Positions 51,301 to 58,599 of a stretch of 64,000 bases of DNA are shown piece by piece. The stretch is taken from the NCBI GenBank assembly GCA_022494885.1, contig JAGVSM010002739.1, positions 310,001 to 374,000 of the forward strand, written 5' to 3'. Every line of letters starts with the position of its first letter. Within the stretch, counting starts at the first letter, position 1. The notes under the pieces are model-generated. The model saw only the letters and a program-made list of their open reading frames with translations, was not told the DNA's origin and ran no database searches. Source of the stretch: Micrasema longulum. Lineage: Eukaryota; Arthropoda; Insecta; Trichoptera; Brachycentridae. The position numbers and the translations under genes are program-made.

Positions 51301-52889
51301 AATGGCCTGATTTATAGATTATACAGCCTGGGTACTATATTATATGGCCTGATTATACAGGCTGTCCAGCGGCAGATTTTAAATTTAAAAACATAATAGA
51401 AAAATAAATACAAATGCCCTTTTTAAAATTATTAATTTTCTTTGAAAAACGTGAATGTGAGAACATTTTTTGAATATCAACCTTTAAGATGCAAGCTCTT
51501 TTCCAATCTTTTACGCATATCAACTGTTAGAAATCTTCGCGATCTCGCCCCGTATATTTTCATTTAGTTCAGTGGAGGGGGCAGGTTGGTTTTGTTTTTT
51601 TTTTCAGATCAGACGATCGTGCGGGCCAGAAGATGTTACCTGGCCTGCACAATCGGTGTAACCGAGATATCATTTTTTTTTGGAAATAAATCTCGTACAA
51701 TAATTTTAGATGCAGGCGTAAGTGTACAATGGCGCTATCTTTTTGAAACCAGCTGTTTCTGTTGAAGAAAGGACAACGTGAAAAAAGTGAAAGTTATTTT
51801 TGAAAAAAACTATTGATCATTTTACAACATATCTTAGAATTAACCGCTACTACTTGGCCAGGATAATTTTAAAAAAAAGCCAATTATTCTTCTAACTGAA
51901 ATAGCGCACCAAACAGGTACTTTCTGGGTATGAAATGGTTGTTCATGTATTTCCCTCAAATTGTGATAGCTTCGGTAATGAAAATTTTGCTTTTTCACGT
52001 AACCTTCAAGATAAAAATATGCTTCGTCACTGAAGAAAGATGTTGTTATGCCTAGTTTCTGTGGTGAAAGTCCTTAAGATTCTTTCGGCGTAAGTTTATC
52101 TTGTTTTATAGTTATTATGGTAGAATTTTTATACTATGAGTATAGTATTTAGGTTTCATATAAATGAAACATAAGTTTTTTCTTAATTGTTTTATGCAAA
52201 ACTGATTTAGCGATTCCTTAAACGAACGAGCGCCGTTTTAGTGACATCTGTGGATTTTCCAACACCTAATCATTAATGCGTTGGACGTTTTCATCAATTG
52301 AAACAGATGGAGTTGGACTATGGCCACATCTGTTAATACCTGTATTTGAAGCTTTGAATCTGGCTTCCCAATGTTGAATCAACTTTATCAAAGACACCAC
52401 GCTTATTCGGAGAATATTTTTATGATTACAGAACTTACGTCAAGCTTCAGTAAGCGAAAAATATATTTTTAAGTACTCTTCAATAGAAAACGCACGCGTC
52501 TTTTCCGATCAACGATCCATGGTAAATAAAAAAATCTGCTGTACCTCCAACTTAAACGCTTCAACCCACCCCTTTCTCGGTACTTGCATTTGAAAGTTAT
52601 TTTAGTTTAAATATGAAATTTGCCACTGGACACCCTGTAGAATTCTCTTAAATAATTTTAAAAAAATCATTTGTGTTTCCAAAAATCATTTGAACATCGG
52701 AATTTTTTTTGTGAAATAATAGAGATAAAGGTTTTTTGATGTGCATGGAATTATAAAATATGTTTATTCACACAGAACATTAGTAGTTGACACTATTGTA
52801 TTGTAAAACAATATATACGAACCTTGAAGTGCTGACATAACGCGGGGGCCGAGGAATTTGATCACACGGCCAGCCCCCTTGTGCCGCAT
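19078..52889 (-). CDS. Secreted two-domain chitin-binding (CBM14, CPAP1-like) protein with mucin-like linker
   Basis: Probably an extracellular cuticle or matrix protein that binds chitin. Exons in order: 52889-52823, 30477-30410, 28491-28315, 25563-25434, 21389-19078. All junctions are GT-AG with matching phases; the total is 2754 nt, 917 residues from the first Met or 900 from Met18. Met18 is the likelier start: 'MSALQVWLWLLLFIFQ' is a good signal peptide, whereas Met1 would put a basic segment in front of it. CBM14 domain 1 has six cysteines (C59, C75, C81, C96, C109, C117); domain 2 has C853, C868, C874, C890, C903, C911 with almost the same spacing. Between them are about 735 residues without cysteine, rich in Thr, Ser, Pro and Lys, with a furin-like RGKR at 610-613. 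The first domain ('GGYYADLETDCQMFHVC') is typical of insect CPAP1 proteins. A two-CBM14 mucin is the alternative name. Expression and partners are unknown. Confidence 0.88.
22847..23345 (-). pseudogene. RTE-like LINE C-terminal fragment, frameshifted
   Basis: Two minus-strand frames together match the end of RTE-type LINE ORF2 proteins common in moths and butterflies. 23345-23154 carries 'TYGLETMSVT', 'RQMLGVCLRDRVRNEEI' and 'RTGVVDIM'; 23095-22847 carries 'GRPQKRWGDDIVSIAGKTWM' and 'DRKEWRRLEEA'. The linking segment is shifted out of frame around 23095-23160, so the copy is dead. Confidence 0.85.
23793..23970 (-). repeat. SINE-A copy 1 (tRNA-derived)
   Basis: On the minus strand a tRNA-like head of about 72 bp with A box 'tggctagtgta' and B box 'ggttcgaatcc', then a body ending near 'cgcagatatttctttt'. 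It matches 41053-41232 and 59710-59896. No closing acceptor stem, so not a tRNA gene. Confidence 0.8.
24443..25064. mobile_element. hAT-like MITE with tandem CGAAAC motifs
   Basis: Ends TAGTGACCGACTGAAAC and, from the right, TAGTAACCGACCAAAG. They are flanked by similar 8-mers (ataaaaac and ttcaaaac), the length expected for hAT target duplication. Both subterminal regions repeat 'ccgaaac'-type motifs. 622 bp, no transposase. Three AGGTCA half-sites lie at 24865-24884. Confidence 0.6.
25434..25563 (-). CDS. Chitin-binding gene, exon completing the first CBM14 domain
   Basis: 130 nt, acceptor 'gattacag', donor GAAG|GTACTT, phase 1. In the correct frame it reads 'ETRVCERVDEVDCSRSEHYY', giving the last two cysteines and the aromatic ending usual for CPAP1 domains. 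A longer open frame covering the same DNA is a shadow: it misses the cysteines and ignores both splice sites. Confidence 0.9.
26405..28160. mobile_element. MITE-1 copy split by a hAT element
   Basis: The left part (26405-26517) has 'ttggtagacgggctggattt' and 'agttattaagatctaaattt'; the right part (27870-28160) has 'ggcttgtgaccttatcattt', 'ttgacttttgtgaagtaaag' and a reversed end near 'atttgtagaccggctgaatt'. Removing the element at 26518-27861 rejoins the family sequence. Confidence 0.7.
26518..27861 (-). mobile_element. hAT transposon relic, internally deleted
   Basis: Perfect 8-bp target duplication ATTTACAG at 26510-26517 and 27862-27869. Short imperfect ends (TAATGATGCAAC and, reversed, TAGTTATGCAAC) and subterminal 'ggaaacagaaacgg'-like repeats. 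On the minus strand a BED zinc-finger remnant (about 27170-27060: 'SPIWNYF', 'CKPC', 'LRHHKR') precedes a hAT C-terminal dimerisation remnant (about 26960-26710: 'LLDENHLMWW', 'SVASEQLFTGDG', 'RRNRLLD'). The catalytic middle is missing and stops occur, so it is non-autonomous. Confidence 0.82.
28315..28491 (-). CDS. Chitin-binding gene, first CBM14 exon
   Basis: 59 codons, phase 0 at both ends. It carries four of the six cysteines of the first CBM14 domain, in 'NFSCAGKVIGGYYADLETDC', 'MFHVC' and 'IKFLCLNGTVFDQ'. The donor is CAG|GTAAGA. Confidence 0.93.
29327..29590 (-). repeat. SINE-B copy 1 (tRNA-derived)
   Basis: Read on the minus strand, the head 'gtctcgtggtgcagtggtca' (A box) is followed by 'gggttcgatac' (B box), with an AGC anticodon-like loop, then a body ending in 'gcgccctatgcaccattagg' and a (GAT)-like tail. 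Acceptor ends do not pair. It is homologous to 48315-48578 and, in the other orientation, 58600-58830. Confidence 0.78.
29722..30150 (+). repeat. Direct repeat R, copy 1
   Basis: Matches 32215-32635 in the same orientation: 'gaggatatgcggtg', 'gtatttgaacat', 'aactgaaccgatttt', 'cccgaagacagcagattaaa' and 'cgacaatggtaaatatctat'. The 'aactgaaccgattt' phrase is common in insect Helitron-like elements. About 430 bp, no coding capacity. Confidence 0.65.
30410..30477 (-). CDS. Chitin-binding gene, signal-peptide exon
   Basis: 68 nt after a long pyrimidine tract and AG. It encodes 'WLWLLLFIFQNNVHPSWTAE', the hydrophobic core and probable cleavage region of the signal peptide; the donor GGG|GTGAGT is phase 0. 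Confidence 0.82.
30520..30850 (-). repeat. LINE 3' UTR tail, minus orientation
   Basis: Reverse complement of 50885-51185: 'cattcaaaattacactagtt', 'ggctatgcccgtgtcaagct' and 'aataatggtatcattaaaat'. Its end is A/T-rich with 'tgaataaataaat' on the minus strand, as in LINE 3' ends. No ORF2 is attached. Confidence 0.6.
32215..32635 (+). repeat. Direct repeat R, copy 2
   Basis: Second copy, same orientation and moderately diverged, with 'ccgaagacagcggataaaac' and 'cgccaatggtaaatgtttat'. The two copies bracket the signal-peptide exon at 30410-30477. Confidence 0.65.
33955..34300 (-). mobile_element. MITE-2 derivative with perfect palindrome
   Basis: Contains the reverse MITE-2 phrase 'ggaaattggata' and ends with 'ctgaatttcctcatt' in the opposite sense, so two copies or two ends appear fused. 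A perfect 20-bp palindrome sits at 33959-34000. Confidence 0.5.
34905..35285. mobile_element. MITE-1 copy, both ends present
   Basis: Starts 'gagtttgtccaaatgtttgt', includes 'ttttcaggcgttgcctagta' and 'aataattcagtcagatgaat', and ends 'gatgggtcataagccctgta'. The inner part recurs in reverse at 61800-62015. Confidence 0.6.
35345..35920 (-). pseudogene. LINE reverse transcriptase C-terminal fragment with 3' UTR
   Basis: 35803-35516 encodes about 95 residues like the end of LINE ORF2: 'LLMTAFKLLNGLVYNPNI', 'CLRVRQHRPFVFPEHKNN', 'NSLPREVDLFHAGITSFRLF'. Upstream frames resemble the preceding part but contain stops. 35515-35345 is a non-coding 3' tail ending in 'caataaataaa'. Confidence 0.72.
36732..37060 (+). 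mobile_element. Helitron-like 5' end
   Basis: Starts TCTATATATATAAAAGG and continues with 'gatggaatcgataactaccg' and 'gaccgattta', a combination typical of insect Helitron 5' ends. The 3' CTRR-hairpin end was not found, so the right limit is a guess. Confidence 0.45.
39925..40165. repeat. Degenerate Helitron-like or other interspersed repeat
   Basis: 'gtttgtttgtttgtccgtga', 'tccgaaacggggagtcgtag' and 'cgacttgaaatttggacatg' are phrases I associate with dispersed insect repeats. There is a single copy here and no ends. Confidence 0.3.
41053..41232 (-). repeat. SINE-A copy 2
   Basis: The closest match to copy 1: the same body ('atctgcgttcttatgattcg', 'aaaatgggaatcaagttggg') and tRNA-like head with B box 'ggttcgaatct' on the minus strand. 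Confidence 0.82.
41820..41910 (+). repeat. 39-bp tandem repeat, about 2.3 units
   Basis: Units start at 41820, 41859 and 41898. The first two differ at about two positions; the third is cut short. Each unit contains 'ccaaaatctggtaaaatt' and near-palindromic 'taccgtaaaatacggta'-type motifs. Confidence 0.85.
42265..42440 (+). mobile_element. MITE-2 fragment
   Basis: 5' part of the family: 'ttaagccaaaaacatt', 'atcagcgctatgatttttca' and 'ttctgaaataactccgca', as in 44615 and 17985. The conserved 3' end is absent. Confidence 0.5.
42495..42585 (+). repeat. LINE 3' end with (AAAT)n tail
   Basis: 'gaaattgccatttggcaata' then 'agcccgccaatgtacaaata' and an 'aaataaataaataaat' tail, as in 3' ends of several lepidopteran LINEs. 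No coding part is attached. Confidence 0.5.
42804..43990 (+). pseudogene. RTE-like LINE ORF2 remnant split by another LINE
   Basis: The left piece (42804-42945) encodes 'LVPTVMYRSKVWNWKNKEES' then 'RMNAVEMRTPGQM'; the right piece (about 43775-43990) encodes 'KKGVLRWFGHVERIGSKRMA', 'DQIQQIL' and 'NRRACTRRCM'. In intact elements these blocks are close neighbours, so the material between them is best explained as a later insertion. An internal stop follows 'TNGRN'. Confidence 0.7.
42950..43640 (+). pseudogene. Jockey/CR1-like reverse transcriptase C-terminal fragment
   Basis: Encodes 'IKDLEVIMDCKLTFDKYIDT', 'YSLLQYASVIWSPFYVGRIN' and 'HIELVQHRMLKKVAW', the thumb region of LINE reverse transcriptases. 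After the stop at 43380-43382 the similarity goes on out of frame to 'DLDFFGLSLSRFKKSLK' near 43550-43600. The upstream catalytic part is missing. It lies between two halves of an unrelated LINE. Confidence 0.78.
44483..44600 (+). repeat. SINE-C-like tRNA-derived copy
   Basis: 'ggtggcccatgtgaagtaat' resembles a tRNA 5' part with A box, and 'ccgggttcgattttcgg' is a B box. It is followed by 'aaggaatgtgattttctcaa', matching the body next to the head at 47975-48145. Confidence 0.6.
44615..44965 (+). mobile_element. MITE-2 copy
   Basis: Both conserved ends are present: 'aactaagccaaaaatttaat' at the left and 'ccattgcactgaacttcctc' at the right, with 'gagacgtcacagg' inside. About 350 bp, non-coding. 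Confidence 0.62.
45630..45835 (+). mobile_element. MITE-1 fragment
   Basis: 'ccaaatatttgtagacaggg', 'cagatacggagaacattttg' and 'gacatttacatggcttatga' follow the order seen at 49925. Only one half of the foldback is present. Confidence 0.5.
45970..46620. repeat. Two diverged copies of an unknown repeat
   Basis: 45990-46220 and 46405-46610 share, in order, 'tcaagcac.cca', 'ctttaatt.cgattta', 'ggccactt' and 'gaaagaaaa'-like blocks. Between them 46275-46320 carries an inverted pair, 'gttgctagat' and 'atctagcc'-like. A 99-codon frame across the first copy has no family support. Confidence 0.35.
47975..48145 (-). repeat. SINE-C copy (tRNA-derived)
   Basis: On the minus strand 'ggcctccgtggtgtagtggt' (A box), then 'ccgggttcaattcccgg' (perfect TpsiC-like stem and B box), then 'atgtgatttttctcaagctt' and a body ending in 'tgttgtggtgcaaaaaaa'. 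The acceptor arms do not pair, so it is a SINE. Confidence 0.78.
48315..48578 (-). repeat. SINE-B copy 2
   Basis: 'tgtggtgtatatggcactgc', 'tcacgtttcaggtgccaatc' and a degenerate tRNA-like head ('aggaatcgatcccgggatct') parallel copy 1 at 29327-29590 in the same orientation. Confidence 0.7.
49197..49445 (+). pseudogene. LINE ORF2 C-terminal fragment, sister of 577-886
   Basis: 'FGERSVAVAGPMASKALLAD' and 'MFQKNLKPTGSL' correspond to the fragment at 577-886, and the DNA is similar from 'gctccgaaatat' onward. More decayed than its sister. Confidence 0.7.
49925..50195. mobile_element. MITE-1 foldback copy
   Basis: The clearest foldback: 'catattacaacagacatgga' and 'gggcttatgacctg' near 50000-50085 recur in reverse as 'caggtcataagctatgtaaa' and 'ctccatctctgttgtaatat' near 50110-50187. 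A spacer of about 25 bp separates the arms. Confidence 0.68.
50885..51185 (+). repeat. LINE 3' UTR tail, plus orientation
   Basis: Inverted relative to 30520-30850: 'atttcaatgataccattatt', 'gcttgacacgggcatagcct' and 'actagtgtaattttgaatga', ending in 'ataaataaa'. It is preceded by an uninterrupted run of about 19 A. Confidence 0.6.
51358..52637 (-). mobile_element. mariner-like transposon relic 1
   Basis: Terminal inverted repeats CAGGCTGTCCAGCGGCAGAT and CAGGGTGTCCAGTGGCAAAT, each next to TA; 1280 bp, a normal size for mariner. Minus-strand transposase remains: an ATG at 52519 followed within three codons by a stop, an N-terminal part with 'RCGHSPTPSVSIDENVQRIN', then 'FSDEAYFYLEGYVKKQN' (first catalytic Asp region) and 'VPVWCAIS'. 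Stops and shifts make it inactive. Confidence 0.82.
52823..52889 (-). CDS. Chitin-binding gene, coding exon with start codon
   Basis: Acceptor 'cctttccag' directly before ATG; donor CAAG|GTTCGT, phase 1. It encodes 'MRHKGAGRVIKFLGPRVMSALQ' in two pieces: a basic stretch, then Met18 and the start of the signal peptide. The split Val codon is completed in the next exon, 22.3 kb away. Confidence 0.72.
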
Positions 52890-54657
52890 CTGGAAAGGTG
52901 TTCATATTAATAAAATTTGTACCGTAATCTAATCACCTTATGTTGCGAGTTCCAGCATGAGAAATCACATAAAAAGAAATTGACATTATAAAACATAAAT
53001 ACAATTTACGTTCTAATAATACATTTATATGTTTATATACCTGTATATAATACGGGTATATTCTATAAATTCCCAATAATTTCTTGTTTCGTTTCGTGAT
53101 TTTGAAAAGTCTAGATAGAATTGTTAACTTTCACAAAAAAAAAACATCGTTAAATGATCTATCAAAAAAGTAACAAATCACTCTGGTTATCGAATATGAT
53201 TATTTATGATCGATTTGTGTCTAGATACAGAGTGAAAAAGTGTTACAGTGATAAATTATTGTACACACAAATATCATACTTTTTATTGCAACAGATTGCT
53301 ATTTGACCACTGACAGTTATAGGTAACTACATTTGTTACCAAACTAAAATAACTCAATAGCTATGGAATCGAATTTAAAATTGTCAGGATTTTTAAAACG
53401 TTATAAAAACAATGACAGTTTAACTAAAATGCATTACTTCAGACATAACATAACAGTTAAAGTGTTATTCTAAAAATGATTTGATACAAAAGCGTACTTT
53501 TCATTCCGATAATTTATTACAACAATGAATTATGTAAGACGTAAGCATGTATGTATGTAAAAAATGAATATTTACAAATTTATAATGAGTAAACATTCTT
53601 GATTTCAAACAGCTTTAAGGCACTAAAATTACCATGAAATTTTATAAAATGAATAGGATGACAAATTCGGAGTGATTCAATACGAATCAATAATCTTTTT
53701 AATATAATAGCAGTAAAATGATTTATTTAATTATTTCTCCTCAATACGTTAAAAGATAACGTAGGAAGGTGTTTTTTTTAAAGAAATTATTTATGCATTT
53801 ACAGAATCAGTAATAAAGTTAACATCAACATAAAAATACATACATAAAAAAAAACATAAATAATGATTATTATAAACTGAAAGACATAAAACGATAGTTG
53901 GTGAAGCTGTATCTACTATAAAGTTATAAAAGTTTTTCACTGTTGTACACAGCAGAAATAATGGATTCGTACATATACCCTTAAAAATTTGAGAGTATCA
54001 AGATATACTTAAATATTAAAGGAGTATTTTAGTTTAATCAGTTTCAAAATCAATAATGAAGTGCGTTGTGTTACAAAATACGTATAATTTATTTACGTAA
54101 CGGATATTGTTCATATATTATATTGTTCTTGTATTATTTCATAATTTATGCCGTGTACACTAATAAAAAAAATAATATATTTTAATACGAATGAAGCGCT
54201 AAAACGTTGGAATGACAATGATTTACAATTCAATAGTATCTTTCTGAGTTGACGTCAAATCAGACAGCACTTATCTTACTATGTACAGATTCACGAATAA
54301 GAAGAGAGATTACATATCGAAATGTATTACTAAATCCCATCACATTAAGGTGATTCTAAACGAAAATATGAAATTCTTAGATGGCGCTTTTAATTTTTTT
54401 TATTAAAAAATGCCATTTTTACGTTTATTTTCAATGGAAATTTTACAAAACTTGGCTTGCGGAAACTTTACACCAGTAATAATATTCATAAATAAGATAA
54501 TAATTTTTTTATTACACCATTTTATGAAACGGACCTAAATTATATTGTTATGGTATTTGTTACAATGTAACGTCAACCGACCGACTTTTCGATGTGGCTT
54601 TTACGTATCAGACATCAATGGTAAAACAAATAATTTTATTTACTATGGTAACCGACT

Positions 54658-54678
54658 CCCCCCCCTCCGGTCCCCCCC
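54658..54678 (-). other. G-run pair with quadruplex potential
   Basis: Eight and seven consecutive C on the plus strand separated by six bases; the minus strand therefore has two long G runs that could form a G-quadruplex. It stands out in AT-rich upstream DNA, with 'ccggggggcg' 40 bp further on. Confidence 0.5.
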
Positions 54679-55337
54679 TTTGGTCATTGTGATGAAGATG
54701 TTCCGGGGGGCGAAGCACCCGCCTGAACTTTCCCACTTTCTTATCACCACACGAATCCTCGAATAAAACACATTGTCTAACACAACATTTGGTTATTATA
54801 ATATTCTTAAATTTTAAACTCTGATTAAGAAAAAAAAAATATGGTAACGATAAATCAAAATTGTAAAGCTTTAATACGTTCACTACTGAGATATTACGCG
54901 GTTAGAACAATAGATAAAAAATATATATAAATAAATGTTTCCTAATGAGATGTTACAATGTAAGGACAAAATATAAATTTTATTGCTTTATGAATATCAA
55001 AAGTACATAAATGTATTATCTCAACATGAAATGCAACAAAACCAATATGTTTTAAGAATATTAAAAGTACAAAAATGTATTATTTCAATATTAATTAAAA
55101 CAGAGCCAGTATGTTCTGAAGAACTTATCTGATAACATAAAATTAGTGAGAATCTATTATTATCATGTTTACATATAAACAAAAATTCCAGGATATTTGG
55201 GTTAATAATGAATCTCTCGAATTTTATTTATCTAAATCTAACGATTTTTTTATGGAGGTTGAAAACGACTACTAGGGCGCACGCGATTTTTTTTGCGCTT
55301 TTGACATTCGCACACCTATAGATATTGAACGACTCAC

Positions 55338-55419
55338 CGCGTGTGGGCAGTTTTGCGATTGCCAACACGCGCGCCAGCGTACTGGCCGACGCGACGTATT
55401 GCCCAGCCTGTAGAGCCGC
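55338..55419 (-). other. Candidate non-coding leader exon of the chitin-binding gene
   Basis: 82 GC-rich nt bounded by a good acceptor ('cccttattcag') and a strong donor (GCG|GTGAGT). All three frames are open, but none has an ATG or links to the downstream exons with a family-supported sequence, so a 5' UTR exon is the simplest reading. It could also belong to another transcript. Confidence 0.38.
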
Positions 55420-56474
55420 CTGAATAAGGGATTTTAATTGTTATTCATATTGTGAACTAATACGTTATGACTAAAATAGCAAGCGGATTTCTTAAATTAG
55501 AATTATTCCATGTTTCCACATACTGAAGATGGCTCAATAATGTATTCCGTAAATAATGTTCTCACATTTTTAGTTCATTTTAAGTAATGAGTGTTAACAA
55601 GTAGTATGCAAATAGATCCGAAGCAATGCTCTGTAGGAATATTATTCACTATTTCGCAATAGTGAAAGTATCACGTGTCTCATAATGCAAAAATAAAGGA
55701 AACAATTGAATTGAGGATTCGATTCAATGAGAAAATTGATTGATATGTCGATGTTTTAATTAATATGACGCAATGGAATTTTCCTGCATATATCAATCGT
55801 TGCCTCAGTTCTATCACAAGAATATGTTAAATAGAGTGTGGCTAATTTATTGAAAAATATATTGGAATTCACTTTTACGTCATCAGTTTAAAAAACAATT
55901 AGTTACTATTCAAATCCACGTACAATGACATTATTTTGTTTTGGTAGGTATCAATTTATTTATTTCACAATTTTAAAACGTTCAGAGGTTCTTTTTTTCT
56001 GCGTTTAGGCAGGACCTTCTTTTTAACTTGTGTTTTTTTTTTAAAATAAGAACATTGAAAAATAAGAAATAAATAAAAACTAGAAAACATATTGTAGATA
56101 ATAATAAAAATTGAAGAATAAATATAAATTAGAAAATATACCATTAATAATTTAAAAATAAACCAAAAATAAATAATGAATTATAGGAAGATTAAGATAA
56201 ATATAAATTAATGTATTTAATTAATATAGACTGGACTTAAGACTTACTAACAATATTATAGTTCGTACAATATATTCAGTTACTTAAAATTATGTTACTA
56301 AGAAGGCAAAGATAAACATTTTCCGTTCACACGATAATGTGAGGTTAGATAATGAATAATAATATATGAACTCGTATGATGTAACGAAGATGAGAAACGA
56401 ACAAACTATTATAGATTTAATATAAATTCTTATTGCTTTTCTTCGCAGTTAAAGAAAACAAGAAACAATTCATA

Positions 56475-58142
56475 CAGGGTGTCCACAGGCAGATTTGAAA
56501 CTTAAAAAAATATTAAAGATTCTAAAAATTCTATATTTGTAAATTTGGATGCAGAACTCATTTTGCACAGAGGCACTCCTTACATGTTGGTTCAAGATCC
56601 TTCAATCTTCTAACCAAGGAACTACAAAACATTAACTCACTGGTACAGTTTAAAGTCGGTTTGAGGTCTTGGATTAGCATGGAAGGAGCAAATAGATACA
56701 TTATTAAAAAAAATAAATGCATACTGCAAATAAATCATATTTTCGTAATTTCAGCATATGTTAATTTGGTTTTTCTTTAATTTTTCTTTTCTTTTCATGG
56801 TCATGTTATACCATATATATGTGTCTATACTTTTTAATAATTTAAAAAAGAATGGCCCACGCTCCGACGCTGTAGTCTCTGTGGGTATTTTTTCCAATTC
56901 ATGTCATAGCTTAATTTTCAGATGTATTTTTCTAAAGCGTATTTTTGTAATTATATTTCTATGTAAATAATATGTGTAAAAAAATGTAATTTCTTTGTTT
57001 TCATAAATAACGCAAATTATTTTTTTAAAATAATATGACCCAGATGCACTCCGTTTTGTTGCAAACACTCTTTGATCGAGACCTTAAATTGGCAAAAACT
57101 CGCTCGTAGAGTTCTGGACTGATAAATGCTATCTCACGTCGGATGTTTCCTTGTAGGGCATTTATTTATGAAGACAAATTGCTGTATACGCGAGATATAA
57201 GGTAGTTTTTTAAAGAAAATTATTCGAAGCATAATCACGTGATTTTTGGAGTCAGTTTATGCAACCAAAGCGACTTATTAATGTTCTATAAAAAAGGCTT
57301 TTCACCTTAGTCATTAATGCTCTAGCGGTGTATGCCGTGGATCTATCCCTCTGAAAATGGTTTGCGTTATTGAAATCATCATGTTTTTGTTGCTCCAGTA
57401 TAAAACAGCTATTCACCACCGCGCAATATTGTTTTGAAGTCACTGTTTCAAAGTTACCAAAAAAGGCCCGATTTACATGACGGGTAAAAATGACACATCA
57501 AACAGCGGAGTTCAAGCTATTAAATGGCTTTTGATGGACTTTTTGAGGATTTTTCTCACTTCAATAGTGTATATTTTGTTCATTGACGCACTTAACAAAG
57601 TGAAAATGCTCTGTCTCACTAAAAAAATGTTGTTCAAACGTGTCGGGGTAGAATTTTTTTTCGAAATCCCTCTCGCATAGTTTCCCCAGCGATTGTGCTC
57701 ATTTTCTTTCAATTGCTGGAGGGATGTAGCTTACAGAGATGAAAAAATATTTTTTTCATTAAAATGTGTAACGAAGTTTTTTTAATGCCAATAGATGCTG
57801 CAATCTTACTGTCAAATTTGCGAGGATTTTGCCAATTTTTGTCTCTCACACGGTTTACGTTTTCCAGACTCAAAACAGAAGTAGAAGGTCTTGGTCGGGG
57901 TTCATTTCCAACCGATCCTATTCCTCAAAACTCCTACGCTCACGTCTATAAGAACTGGTACGACGGCCATCATTAAATCTTCAGATATCAAACTGAGCAC
58001 AAAAACGTTGCCATGCTACATTGGTTAAAATCTGGTTCACGAAAAAAGCATCAACCCCGATAGCCCGATTGGCTCAGGTTGACGGACTTATGATTTATAA
58101 AGCGATCGATTTAAAGAGTAAAATCTGCCGACGGACACGCTG
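56475..58142 (-). mobile_element. mariner-like transposon relic 2
   Basis: Ends CAGGGTGTCCACAGGCAGAT and CAGCGTGTCCGTCGGCAGAT next to TA; same family as 51358-52637. On the minus strand remnants run in order: 'FFSETEHFHF' with 'CVNEQNIHY' (about 57610-57570), 'NRAFFGNFETVTSKQYCAVV' (57465-57410), 'HFQRDRSTAYTARALM' (57360-57310) and 'TLISRFGCIN' (57285-57252). The first catalytic Asp appears to be Glu and several frames are broken. It is 1668 bp, longer than relic 1, so it may hold a later insertion. Confidence 0.82.
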
Positions 58143-58599
58143 TATGTTAGAATGCGTGTAATGTAATCGCCCATTTAATTACGAGACAATAGAGTAGGCG
58201 TCTGTATCGATTTCCCTGTTTTATCTTATTTTCTCTTATTCGCAATTATAAATATTATATGGAGCAATACACAGTTATAAGAACCAACTACTGTGCACTG
58301 ATTAGATCATCGTCAAAGCCACTTAGAATTTTTCCTACGAAAGTAGGAAGATTTACGTGGGTATTATTCGCCATCTCGTAGGTTGCAGAATAATTAATAA
58401 TGTTCACTGCTTCTTAATGAAGGTTCTTCAAGTATAAATATATTAGATGAAATTAAATTATATTTGAGTGATGTCACATCTTAAATAGATAAATGATATG
58501 TTTGAGATACAACAAGGATTCTGGAATCCTGTGTGAGTGTTTTTGTCTCGGATGGCTACTTTCAGGTAAACATTCTGGAAAAGGAAATCGACTAGAAAT

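Larger units (their letters stand above)
30478..52822. other. 22.3-kb intron of the chitin-binding gene
   Basis: It separates the start-codon exon from the rest of the signal peptide. It is made largely of repeats, listed individually. Sections where I see only AT-rich unique-looking sequence include 30860-32200, 32640-33950, 37100-39900, 40200-41040, 46650-47970 and 50200-50880. Confidence 0.7.
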
